From Ruminococcus flavefaciens AE3010 (GTDB lineage Bacteria > Bacillota > Clostridia > Oscillospirales > Ruminococcaceae), in NCBI RefSeq assembly GCF_000526795.1, contig NZ_JAGT01000001.1, forward strand, positions 1,821,001 through 1,885,000: a DNA stretch of 64,000 bases, given 5' to 3'. Within the stretch, counting starts at the first letter, position 1. The number at the start of each line of letters is the position of its first letter. Under the pieces are notes generated by a model. That model saw nothing but the letters and a program-made list of their open reading frames with translations, was not told where the DNA came from and made no database searches. A program made the translations under genes and the position numbers. Positions 45,505 to 52,636 of this stretch are shown one piece after another.

Positions 45505-45711
45505 TTAGTCTATAAGGTCATTCTGGAAACGTGATAAGTGCTCGAAAGGCAGGATCTGCCGACCTCTGAACAGTCCGCAGCCGTCGTTTATAAGCTGATT
45601 GTTTATAGCCTTGAACATATTTACGTCTATGAAGTACACCGCCATACACAGTCCGACTGCTATTGACGATTTTACTATTCTTGCCCCAATGGGCGGAAAT
45701 GTCAGTTTCAA
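45505..45711 (-). pseudogene. truncated FUSC/aromatic-acid exporter-like gene
   Basis: From a TTG at 45711 with GGAG upstream the frame reads LKLTFPPIGARIVKSSIAVG, like the N-terminal cytoplasmic helix and first membrane segment of FUSC/ArAE family exporters. It then runs out after about 68 codons in a sequence (GGLFRGRQ-like) with no further membrane segments. A full member has 300 or more residues, so this is a 5' remnant. An AGCAA leader hairpin (D) precedes it. Confidence 0.5.
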
Positions 45712-45716
45712 AGTAC

Positions 45717-45923
45717 TCACTCCGGTAAAAAAGCGCTTATCCATTGCAGATAAGCGCCTTTGCTCAAATAGTTATCAGCAGAGTTCGTTCTTGATGTCGT
45801 TGAAGAGCTCGCACTTGCAGCGGCTATGACATGGACAGAGTGTTTCCCTCTGATCATAGGGAAAAACGCAACTGTATCAAGTATGAACAGTAAAGGACAG
45901 GTAACGCGGAAAAAGCTGCCCAT
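45717..45923 (-). CDS. possible small membrane protein downstream of leader C
   Basis: An ATG at 45923 (GGAGG 7 bases upstream) opens a 68-codon frame beginning MGSFFRVTCPLLFILDTVAF, hydrophobic at first and then Ser/Thr-rich. In another frame the second half encodes a Cys-rich tail (TLCPCHSRCKCELF, ending NELC) that looks more protein-like. A frameshift near a T5 run at about 45860 may have split a small membrane protein with a Cys-rich tail. The strong promoter and ribosome binding site argue that something was translated here. Confidence 0.3.
   Translation of the reverse strand: MGSFFRVTCPLLFILDTVAFFPMIRGKHSVHVIAAASASSSTTSRTNSADNYLSKGAYLQWISAFLPE
45727..45764 (-). promoter_or_regulatory. 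AGCAA leader terminator (D)
   Basis: On the minus strand AGCAA (45764-45760) is followed by GCGCTTATC / GATAAGCGC with a 7-base loop and TTTTTT, ending about 16 bp before the TTG of the FUSC-like remnant. No strong -10 is visible upstream. Confidence 0.5.
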
Positions 45924-45942
45924 CATATCACCTCCAAAACGC

Positions 45943-45974
45943 AAAAACGGTGCTGAATACTCAGCACCGTTGCT
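45943..45974 (-). promoter_or_regulatory. AGCAA leader terminator (C)
   Basis: On the minus strand AGCAA (45974-45970) runs into ACGGTGCTGA / TCAGCACCGT with a 4-base loop and TTTTTG, 20 bp before the ATG at 45923. Confidence 0.6.
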
Positions 45975-45984
45975 CTTTACCTGC

Positions 45985-46013
45985 ATTATAGCACAGTTGG
46001 ATTCTTCTGTCAA
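45985..46013 (-). promoter_or_regulatory. consensus promoter for leader C
   Basis: On the minus strand -35 TTGACA (46013-46008), 17-bp spacer, -10 TATAAT (45990-45985). Confidence 0.75.
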
Positions 46014-46021
46014 GATTTTTC

Positions 46022-46050
46022 TTGACAATTTCCCGTAACTGATATATAAT
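46022..46050 (+). promoter_or_regulatory. consensus promoter for nadE
   Basis: -35 TTGACA (46022-46027), 17-bp spacer, -10 TATAAT (46045-46050), back to back with the minus-strand promoter. The two -35 boxes form an inverted repeat TGTCAAGA / TCTTGACA with a TTTT centre. Confidence 0.8.
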
Positions 46051-46061
46051 TATCTCAGACA

Positions 46062-46098
46062 AGCAAGGACGCTGCGTTTTTTTCGCGGCGTCCTTTTT
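46062..46098 (+). promoter_or_regulatory. AGCAA leader terminator (B)
   Basis: AGCAA, then GGACGC-T-GCG / CGC-G-GCGTCC with a T7 loop and TTTTTT, all within about 45 bases of the expected transcription start and before the nadE ribosome binding site. Confidence 0.6.
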
Positions 46099-46118
46099 TC
46101 TTTCGGGAGGTATATTTT

Positions 46119-48026
46119 ATGAAGGACGGATTTATAAAAATTGCCTGTGCAACGCCTGCGGTAAAGGTCGCAGACTGTCAGTACAATGCCGACAGGATAA
46201 TCGAGCTGATCACCGAAGCTCACAGCAAGGGAGTAAAAATAATATGCTTCCCTGAGCTTTCCGTTACAGGCTATACCTGCGGCGACCTGTTTTTACAGGA
46301 CGCGCTGCTGAGCTCGGCAAAAAAAGAACTGGTCAGGATAATAAAAGCGACCGAAAAACTGGATATAGTTTCCCTTATCGGTGTGCCCCTTGCAGTCTGC
46401 GGAAAGCTGTACAACTGCGCCGTTATCGTGAACAGGGGCAAAGCTGTCGGTGCTGTTGCAAAGAAGAATATCCCCAATTACAGCGAGTTTTATGAAGTCA
46501 GACATTTTACCGCAGCCCATGACAGCCTCTGTGCGGATATTCAGCTTGATGACGAGTATTCCGTTCATCTTGAAGATGCTGTTTTCACTTGCAGGGAGCT
46601 GACCGAGCTTACCTTCGGAGTTGAGATATGCGAGGATATGTGGGTAAGCTCTCCGCCATCGGAGCGCCTTGCTGCCTCGGGAGCTGTTATTATATTCAAT
46701 CTGTCCGCAAGCGATGAGGTAATAGGCAAGGCGGACTACCGCAGAACACTTGTCAAAGCACATTCGGGCTCTCTTGCCTGTGCCTATGTTTATGCCGATT
46801 CGGGCATAGGCGAATCCACACAGGATATGGTATTCGCAGGTCATGATATCATCGCCGAAAACGGCTCTGTACTGGCTGAGTCAAAAGCTTTTTCAAGCGG
46901 ACTTACTATTGCTGATATTGACATAAAAAAGCTGAACTATGAGCGCAGAAGAATGAACTCTTTTTCGGCTTCGCCGATTATTGATACTGCGTGTTTTTCT
47001 CTTGATATAACTGAAAACGCTCTCGACAGGACATTTCCGAGAACTCCTTTCGTGCCCTCCGATAAAAAGGCTCTTGACAGCAGATGCGAGGAAATACTCA
47101 CCATGCAGGCTGTGGGACTTATGACTCGTCTGCGGCATATCGGCTGCAAAACAGCTGTGCTCGGGCTTTCGGGAGGACTTGATTCAACTCTTGCGCTCAT
47201 TGTTACTGTTCACGCATTTGATATGCTGGGACTTGACAGGAGCGGTATCCACGCTATAACCATGCCCTGCTTCGGGACTACCGACAGGACCTACAATAAC
47301 GCCTGCTTGCTGGCAAAGGCTTACGGCGTGACGCTCACCGAGATTAATATTTGCAGCAGCGTAATTCAGCACTTTGCCGATATAGGACAGTCTCCCGAGG
47401 TGCATGATGTTACATACGAGAACTCACAGGCAAGGGAACGCACTCAGGTGCTCATGGACAAAGCTAATCAGCTGGGCGGTATCGTCATCGGCACAGGCGA
47501 CCTGTCGGAGCTTGCTCTCGGCTGGGCTACCTACAACGGCGACCATATGTCCATGTACGCTGTAAATTCCTCCATACCCAAAACACTTGTGCGCTGGCTT
47601 GTCAACTATGAAGCCGAGATCACGGAGGGCGAGCTGAAAAAAGTCCTGTTCGATATACTGGATACGCCTGTCAGCCCAGAGCTGCTGCCCCCTGAGAAAA
47701 ACGGCACTATATCACAGAAGACAGAGGATATCGTCGGGCCATACGAGCTTCACGACTTCTTCATGTACTATATGCTGAGATACGGTTTCTCACCGTCAAA
47801 GATATTCCGTATCGCCAGTCTTGCATTTTCAGAAACATATTCTAAGGAAGTCATAATGAAATGGCTGAAAACATTCTACAGGCGTTTCTTTGCACAGCAG
47901 TTCAAACGCTCCTGCCTGCCCGACGGTCCCAAGGTCGGAACTGTTACTCTGTCTCCCCGCGGCGACTGGCGTATGCCAAGCGATGCTTCTGCTAATATAT
48001 GGCTGAAAGAATTGGATATACATTAA
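46119..48026 (+). CDS. nadE: glutamine-dependent NAD synthetase
   Basis: The 635-residue enzyme makes NAD from deamido-NAD, ATP and glutamine. The N-terminal nitrilase-type glutaminase (about 1-290) has its Glu in CFPELSVTGY, Lys in AKKNIPNY and Cys in GVEICEDMW. The C-terminal synthetase (about 310-635) has the ATP pyrophosphatase loop LGLSGGLDSTLALI, TGDLSELALGWATYNGDHM and the closing PSDASANIW. Length and order are normal for the glutamine-dependent form. GGGAGG precedes the ATG. Its leader contains a terminator hairpin, so transcription is probably controlled by read-through. Confidence 0.96.
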   Translation: MKDGFIKIACATPAVKVADCQYNADRIIELITEAHSKGVKIICFPELSVTGYTCGDLFLQDALLSSAKKELVRIIKATEKLDIVSLIGVPLAVCGKLYNCAVIVNRGKAVGAVAKKNIPNYSEFYEVRHFTAAHDSLCADIQLDDEYSVHLEDAVFTCRELTELTFGVEICEDMWVSSPPSERLAASGAVIIFNLSASDEVIGKADYRRTLVKAHSGSLACAYVYADSGIGESTQDMVFAGHDIIAENGSVLAESKAFSSGLTIADIDIKKLNYERRRMNSFSASPIIDTACFSLDITENALDRTFPRTPFVPSDKKALDSRCEEILTMQAVGLMTRLRHIGCKTAVLGLSGGLDSTLALIVTVHAFDMLGLDRSGIHAITMPCFGTTDRTYNNACLLAKAYGVTLTEINICSSVIQHFADIGQSPEVHDVTYENSQARERTQVLMDKANQLGGIVIGTGDLSELALGWATYNGDHMSMYAVNSSIPKTLVRWLVNYEAEITEGELKKVLFDILDTPVSPELLPPEKNGTISQKTEDIVGPYELHDFFMYYMLRYGFSPSKIFRIASLAFSETYSKEVIMKWLKTFYRRFFAQQFKRSCLPDGPKVGTVTLSPRGDWRMPSDASANIWLKELDIH

Positions 48027-48242
48027 TGGTTTTCAGCTAAAATCATATTTCTTATATAACATCGTCCTGTGCTGCACATTCGGTCTGTCCCCATGACGAT
48101 AGAGCGGAGCATACCAAGCACATAGGATATCATGTTGTCCGATCCGCAAAAGCAATTGCAAATTATAGAAAAAAGCTATATCCTCAGGGCTTGAAAAAAC
48201 CAACAAATGATGCTATACTTATTAAACATGTAGGAATACAAC

Positions 48243-48545
48243 CTACACGGTTTTACCTGCAAGATATACGGTATATGCAGCATATCCGCCCTCGATGTTG
48301 TATACATCATAGCCTCTGTCTTCAAGTATTTCGGCTACTTCTGCGCTCAGGTCGCCCGTTCTGCACAGAACATATACAGGCTTGTCCTTGGGCAGCTTTG
48401 AGAGCCCAGTTGATATCTCATCAAAGGGCACATTCACAGAACCGCTGAAACTATTGAGCTCATATTCTTCTTTACTGCGTATATCGAGCAGAGTTACCTT
48501 ATTTGTATCAAGTGCGGCTATCTCTGCCGCTTCTATACTTTTCAT
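48243..48545 (-). CDS. single-domain rhodanese-like sulfurtransferase
   Basis: The 100-residue protein is one rhodanese domain with the persulfide-carrying Cys in VYVLCRTGDLSAE (near residue 71) and the family start VTLLDIRSKEEYE. Such proteins pass sulfane sulfur to acceptors. AAAGGA precedes the ATG. It is divergent from the ThiF/MoeB gene with 28 bp between start codons. Neighbouring thiol and sulfur-carrier genes fit a sulfur-handling role. 48027-48242 contains no recognisable gene. Confidence 0.9.
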   Translation of the reverse strand: MKSIEAAEIAALDTNKVTLLDIRSKEEYELNSFSGSVNVPFDEISTGLSKLPKDKPVYVLCRTGDLSAEVAEILEDRGYDVYNIEGGYAAYTVYLAGKTV

Positions 48546-48573
48546 ATCATTATTTCCTTTCGGGAGGTTAAAA

Positions 48574-49380
48574 ATGGCGCTTACCGATGAACAGCTCTCA
48601 CGCTATTCAAGACATATCACTCTCAAAGAGATCGGAGTCAGGGGGCAGAAAAAACTCCTTGCCGCAAAAGTTCTCATTATAGGTGCAGGCGGACTCGGAG
48701 CCCCTGCTGCAATGTATCTTGCAGCCGCAGGTGTGGGAACTATAGGCATTGCCGACAGCGATAAAGTCGAGCTGTCAAACCTGCAAAGGCAGATAATCCA
48801 CACCACAAATGATGTGGGCAAATCAAAAGTTCAGTCTGCTGCCGAAACTATAAACGCATTGAACCCCGACGTTCATGTTATCACATACGAGACGTATATC
48901 AACAGCAAAAACATCGCCGATATTATCAAGGATTACGACTTTGTCATTGACGGCGCGGACAATTTTCCGACTAAATTCCTTATAAACGACGCCTGCGTTC
49001 TCGGCCGCAAGCCTTTCTGTCATGCAGGCATACTTCGCTTCGAGGGACAGCTCATGACCTACGTCCCCGATAAGGGTCCGTGCTATCGCTGTATATTTGA
49101 GGCTCCGCCGCCGAAGGACGCTGTGCCCAGCTGCCGCGAAGCAGGAGTCATCGGTGCAATGGCAGGAATAATCGGCTCCATGCAGGCTCTTGAAGCTGTA
49201 AAGTATATCACAGGGCAGGGGGAACTGCTCACAGGAAGTATGCTTATATTCGATGGCTTGAAAATGGAATGGCGAAAGGTCAGGCTGCCGAAAAGAGTGG
49301 CGGCTTGTCCTGTCTGCGGTGATATTCCCACGATAACGGAGCTATTTGACGAGGAACAGCAGGTATGCAGCCTTATATAA
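48574..49380 (+). CDS. ThiF/MoeB family adenylyltransferase
   Basis: The 268-residue enzyme has the E1-like fold: nucleotide loop IGAGGLGAPAAMYLAAAGVG, adenylation arginine region NLQRQIIH, FVIDGADNFPTKFLINDAC, and two Cys pairs that bind zinc (GPCYRC and ACPVCG). It should activate the C-terminus of a ThiS- or MoaD-like sulfur carrier; which one is unclear, as no carrier gene is adjacent. It ends EEQQVCSLI. GGGAGG precedes the ATG at 48574. The divergent rhodanese probably supplies sulfur to the same pathway. Confidence 0.9.
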   Translation: MALTDEQLSRYSRHITLKEIGVRGQKKLLAAKVLIIGAGGLGAPAAMYLAAAGVGTIGIADSDKVELSNLQRQIIHTTNDVGKSKVQSAAETINALNPDVHVITYETYINSKNIADIIKDYDFVIDGADNFPTKFLINDACVLGRKPFCHAGILRFEGQLMTYVPDKGPCYRCIFEAPPPKDAVPSCREAGVIGAMAGIIGSMQALEAVKYITGQGELLTGSMLIFDGLKMEWRKVRLPKRVAACPVCGDIPTITELFDEEQQVCSLI

Positions 49381-49435
49381 ATCGATTATATAACGGCTGC
49401 AAGCTTTTGTCAATAACAAATTCATATAAATCCTA

Positions 49436-49464
49436 TTGACAAAATATGTATAACATGATATACT
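49436..49464 (+). promoter_or_regulatory. promoter of the gshA-like operon
   Basis: -35 TTGACA (49436-49441), 17-bp spacer, -10 TATACT (49459-49464). Confidence 0.75.
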
Positions 49465-49504
49465 ATACGTAGTAATTCAGTATGTATTATTGGAGGTATT
49501 TGTT

Positions 49505-49585
49505 ATGCTATATCGTTTTGACATGATCAACAGAATCAATATGTGTAAATGTATGACAGTTCTCTCCATGCTTGCTGGATCATAG
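49505..49585 (+). CDS. 26-residue leader peptide with Cys codons
   Basis: An ATG with GGAGG 8 bases upstream opens a 26-codon frame ending TAG at 49583-49585. It lies between the promoter and the first structural gene. The peptide contains MCKCM at residues 13-17 and five Met in all; two Cys within three codons is far above the usual Cys content. The Cys codons are at 49544 and 49550. Its position before an antiterminator/terminator pair is that of a transcription-attenuation leader. Confidence 0.65.
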   Translation: MLYRFDMINRINMCKCMTVLSMLAGS

Positions 49586-49643
49586 TCTTTTTCCATGCCT
49601 ATGAATATTTTAGCAGGAGAGACAGAAATGTCTCTATTTTTAT
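49561..49643 (+). promoter_or_regulatory. attenuator: antiterminator and terminator hairpins
   Basis: Terminator: AGAGACA-GAAA-TGTCTCT (49618-49635) followed by ATTTTTATT. Competing helix: TCTCTCC-A-TGCT (49561-49572) pairs with AGCA-GGAGAGA (49612-49622), 11 base pairs with one bulged A, using five bases of the terminator's left arm. A ribosome stalled at the first Cys codon (49544) would leave 49561 onward free, favouring read-through. Confidence 0.6.
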
Positions 49644-49658
49644 TATCGGAGGTATGAA

Positions 49659-49904
49659 ATGAAAAAGATCGAAGTTATTTCCATCGACAGAATAGGTCTT
49701 GTTGGCGAGATCTCTAAGATATTAAGCCGTGTTAACGGCAATATTATCGCTCATTCGGCAAATGTTGCTCCCGACAGCAGCGGCATTAATATATCTCATT
49801 TTCGTGCAGATGTTGAACTTGACATAAAAACCGACAGCGAAACTCTTGCAAGAAGGCTCAGAAAAATAAAGAATGTCAGGCAAGTACGAATAACAGATGT
49901 ATGA
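49659..49904 (+). CDS. ACT domain protein
   Basis: The 81-residue protein is a single ACT domain: IEVISIDRIGLVGEISKILS with the conserved Gly after the first strand, then a Ser/Asn-rich helix and a beta strand ending VRQVRITDV. ACT domains bind amino acids and regulate enzymes. It is the first structural gene of the operon after the leader peptide, 10 bp before the glutamate-cysteine ligase, so it may sense the amino acid supply of that pathway. CGGAGG precedes the ATG. Confidence 0.85.
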   Translation: MKKIEVISIDRIGLVGEISKILSRVNGNIIAHSANVAPDSSGINISHFRADVELDIKTDSETLARRLRKIKNVRQVRITDV

Positions 49905-49914
49905 GGTGAAAAAT

Positions 49915-51057
49915 ATGAGTGAATATTATTACAGCGGAAAATTCGGAATAGAGCGTGAAACACTGAGAATTGACAGCCACGGCAGAATTGCTCGGACTCC
50001 TCACCCATTCGGCAATGACGAGCATATCACCCGCGACTTCTGCGAAAATCAGGTGGAGCTCGTAACTCCTGTGGCAGGCAGTATCGAAGAGGCTCTCGGC
50101 TATCTTAAAGTGCTTGATGACATTACAAGAAAAAAGCTTGCGGAATACGGCGAGAGCATATGGCTCTACAGCAATCCTCCCCACTTTGACAGCGAGGACG
50201 ATATCCCCATTGCCGACTTCACAGGCGACCATTCTTCAAAGCGTGCATACCGTGAAGTCCTCAAACAGAAATACGGCAAAAAGCTCATGCTCTTTTCGGG
50301 GATACACTTTAATTTTTCCTTTGCCGAGGAGCTCATCAACGAGCTGAATACTGAGGGAGAGGACTTCCGCACCTTCAAAGACGAGCTTTATCTCCGACTT
50401 TACAAGCAGCTCATGGTATACAGCTATCTGCTTGTGCTTCTTACAGCGGCAAGTCCCTACTATGACGCTTCACTTGACAAAGACGGAAAAAGCGGTATAA
50501 TTATGAGTGAATATTCCTCGCTGAGGAACAGCGTCCGCGGCTACTGGAACAAGTTCCTGCCTATACTTGACCACAGGAGCTTAAAAACATTCACAGGCAG
50601 TATCAAGAAGCATATCGTAACAGGCTCCCTGTATTCCGCAAGCGAGCTGTATCTGCCCATACGTCTTAAACCAAAGGGCGTGAACAGCCTTGAAAACCTT
50701 GCGGCAAACGGCGTCGACCACATCGAGCTGAGAATGTTCGACCTTAACCCCTCCGCACCTCTCGGCATAGACAGCAGAGACCTTGAATTTGCACATCTGC
50801 TCATACTGTATCTGCTCTCACAGCCCGATCTTGACTTCACTCCCGAATTGCAGGAGAAGGCAGTCAGTGACCATAAAAATGCAGCACTGCTCAATCCCGA
50901 CGCTGAGCTTTTAGAACGTGCCGAAAAGGTGCTTGAGGAAATGGATAGACATTTCAGTGACAATAAAAAGGCTCTTGAAATAATCGGCTTTGAAAAAGGA
51001 AAAATAAGCGGACGCAAGGTCTGTAATTGCTCTGACAGCACTAAACTCTATAAGTAA
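49915..51057 (+). CDS. gshA: glutamate-cysteine ligase (GshA type)
   Basis: The 380-residue enzyme joins the gamma-carboxyl of glutamate to cysteine using ATP. Family motifs: KFGIERETLRID near the N-terminus, ENQVELVTPV (metal-binding Glu), FSGIHFNFS and IELRMFDLNPSAPLGI. It is shorter than E. coli GshA (about 518) and lacks the C-terminal ATP-grasp glutathione synthetase found in bifunctional GshF; no gshB is in the window, so gamma-glutamylcysteine may be the product used. The ATG at 49915 has GAGGTG upstream. It follows an apparent Cys-responsive leader. Confidence 0.88.
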   Translation: MSEYYYSGKFGIERETLRIDSHGRIARTPHPFGNDEHITRDFCENQVELVTPVAGSIEEALGYLKVLDDITRKKLAEYGESIWLYSNPPHFDSEDDIPIADFTGDHSSKRAYREVLKQKYGKKLMLFSGIHFNFSFAEELINELNTEGEDFRTFKDELYLRLYKQLMVYSYLLVLLTAASPYYDASLDKDGKSGIIMSEYSSLRNSVRGYWNKFLPILDHRSLKTFTGSIKKHIVTGSLYSASELYLPIRLKPKGVNSLENLAANGVDHIELRMFDLNPSAPLGIDSRDLEFAHLLILYLLSQPDLDFTPELQEKAVSDHKNAALLNPDAELLERAEKVLEEMDRHFSDNKKALEIIGFEKGKISGRKVCNCSDSTKLYK

Positions 51058-51070
51058 GGCGGTGACATAA

Positions 51071-51829
51071 ATGTGCGAGCTTCTCGGCTTCACTTCGGCA
51101 AGAAATACGGATATATCAGACTATCTGCGGACATTCTTTTCCCACAGTGACAAGAATCCTCACGGCTGGGGAATGATGTACGAAACTGACAGGCGTGAAA
51201 TACTCAAGGAAGCCGTCAGCGCGGAAAAAAGCTCATATCTGTCTGACATCATCGACTATATGCCGCCGCAGAAAGCGACTCTCGCACATATAAGATTTGC
51301 CACCGTGGGAACTATCAATGAACGCAACTGCCACCCATTCACGGGTACGGATATTTCCGGCAGGGAATGGACTCTCATACATAACGGAACCATCTTCAAC
51401 AGCAGGCATAATCACCGCTATGCTGCTGTACAAACGGGAGATACGGACTCCGAGCGCTTTTTTCTGTCGCTCCTTGACAATATGAATGAACACATCGCAA
51501 GAAGTGTTCCCAACAAGCGAGAGCGCTTCGAGATAGTGAATAAATTCATCGTTGAAAATGCTCCCAGAAACAAGCTGAACCTGATGATATACGACGGAGA
51601 GCTTCTCTACGTCCACAAGAATCTGAAAAACACACTCTGCTTCAAAAGGCTTGAAGACGGCATTATTTTCTCTACCAAGCCCCTTGATGACGGAGTATGG
51701 ATACCTTTTCCCATGGCGCAGGTAATAGCCTACAAGCACGGTCAGGAGGTCCACCGCGGCGACCGCCACAAGGGCACTTTCGTGCCGACGCTGGAATACA
51801 TTACAGCTATGGACGCAATGTATATTTAA
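51071..51829 (+). CDS. class II glutamine amidotransferase (YafJ/EgtC-like)
   Basis: The 252-residue protein starts MCELLGFTS, placing the N-terminal nucleophile Cys at residue 2 after Met removal. It has the Ntn-hydrolase landmarks NPHGWGMMYE, HIRFATVG and LIHNGTIFN. In ergothioneine synthesis EgtC of this family removes a gamma-glutamyl group made by EgtA, a glutamate-cysteine ligase; the pairing here with GshA suggests a related gamma-glutamyl hydrolase job, though the ergothioneine genes are absent. It lies 13 bp after gshA. Confidence 0.88.
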   Translation: MCELLGFTSARNTDISDYLRTFFSHSDKNPHGWGMMYETDRREILKEAVSAEKSSYLSDIIDYMPPQKATLAHIRFATVGTINERNCHPFTGTDISGREWTLIHNGTIFNSRHNHRYAAVQTGDTDSERFFLSLLDNMNEHIARSVPNKRERFEIVNKFIVENAPRNKLNLMIYDGELLYVHKNLKNTLCFKRLEDGIIFSTKPLDDGVWIPFPMAQVIAYKHGQEVHRGDRHKGTFVPTLEYITAMDAMYI

Positions 51830-51838
51830 GGAGATAAT

Positions 51839-52288
51839 ATGGGATATAATTTTTACGGCTGGGAAAAAGCCACAGTTTCGCCAATAAACAGTGATTTCAA
51901 GGGCATAGCTTCTCCGCAGAAGCTCTATGACGCTCTTACGGAAATATGGTGCGAATATACCTGTGCTCCGAGACTTCGTGAGAAATGGAGCAAGGATAAT
52001 ATCACTCTGGGACAGTGCTCCATAACCGCCTTTTTAGCCCAGGACATCTTCGGCGGAAAGGTCTATGGTGTTCTTCGTCCAAATGGAAATTACCACTGCT
52101 ACAACGTTATCGGTGATGTGGTATTTGACCTTACAAGTGAGCAGTTCGGCGATGAAAAGCTGGACTATACCGATAACCCCGAGCAGCTTCGTGAGGTGCA
52201 TTTCGCAAAGACCGAAAAGCGTGAGCGGTATGAGTACCTCAAAGCTGAGCTTATAAAATTATTGGAGAAAAAACATGAGCGCAAATGA
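51839..52288 (+). CDS. YunG-like protein
   Basis: The 149-residue protein resembles the Bacillus YunG family: an N-terminal helix with LTEIWCEYTCAPRLREKW, then GQCSITAFLAQDIFGGKVYG and HCYNVIGDVVFDLTSEQFG. The conserved Cys/His pattern recalls small transglutaminase-like folds, but no activity is known. AAGGAG precedes the ATG. It is the fourth gene of the operon. Confidence 0.75.
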   Translation: MGYNFYGWEKATVSPINSDFKGIASPQKLYDALTEIWCEYTCAPRLREKWSKDNITLGQCSITAFLAQDIFGGKVYGVLRPNGNYHCYNVIGDVVFDLTSEQFGDEKLDYTDNPEQLREVHFAKTEKRERYEYLKAELIKLLEKKHERK

Positions 52289-52484
52289 ACTTAAACAGGC
52301 TGTTATCACCGAAAACGAAATTACTTTTTCACATAAGGGAAATGATTATTTGGTCTACGGCTGGGATCAGTGTGACGGCTATGTACTCTGCCTTGAATGT
52401 GAGGGCGAGCTTGTGTGGCAGTCCGCACCGCAGCCGAAAAAAGTCTGCATTGAGGAGTTTATCAGCTATTATTCAGAGTTATAA
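52275..52484 (+). CDS. small operon-end protein of unknown function
   Basis: The 69-residue soluble protein has KGNDYLVYGWDQCDGYVLCL and closes with a helix ending FISYYSEL. It overlaps the end of the YunG-like gene by 14 bp and has its own GGAG site, so it is translationally coupled. Two Cys and several Trp/Tyr residues suggest a small beta domain. Not recognised. Confidence 0.7.
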   Translation: MSANELKQAVITENEITFSHKGNDYLVYGWDQCDGYVLCLECEGELVWQSAPQPKKVCIEEFISYYSEL

Positions 52485-52501
52485 AAGAGCCTATAACGAA
52501 G

Positions 52502-52538
52502 AAAGACAGATACTTCCGCAAGATGTATCTGTCTTTTC
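52502..52538 (+). terminator. terminator of the gshA operon
   Basis: AAAGACAGATAC / GTATCTGTCTTT followed by TCTT. Confidence 0.8.
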
Positions 52539-52590
52539 TTATGCTGTTATTTGTATTTGAAGCCCTGTTTTATCCTCTTAAATAAACAGA

Positions 52591-52623
52591 ACAGCACCGC
52601 AAGCGATATGCCTGCGGTGCTGT
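52591..52623 (-). terminator. terminator of the binding-lipoprotein gene
   Basis: ACAGCACCGCA / TGCGGTGCTGT with a 10-base loop, followed on the minus strand by TCTGTTT. Confidence 0.65.
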
Positions 52624-52636
52624 CCAACAAAGAGTG

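Noticed and set aside
46062..46098. A riboswitch such as an NAD+ class upstream of nadE
   Set aside because: The leader is too short, about 60 bases including the terminator, for a known NAD+ aptamer and shows none of its features.
48191..48448. 85-codon plus-strand frame between nadE and the ThiF gene
   Set aside because: Most of it is antisense to the rhodanese gene; the upstream part has no start signals.
49490..49640. T-box leader before the ACT-gshA operon
   Set aside because: No T-box bulge sequence or specifier stem is visible; the translated short frame explains the leader better.
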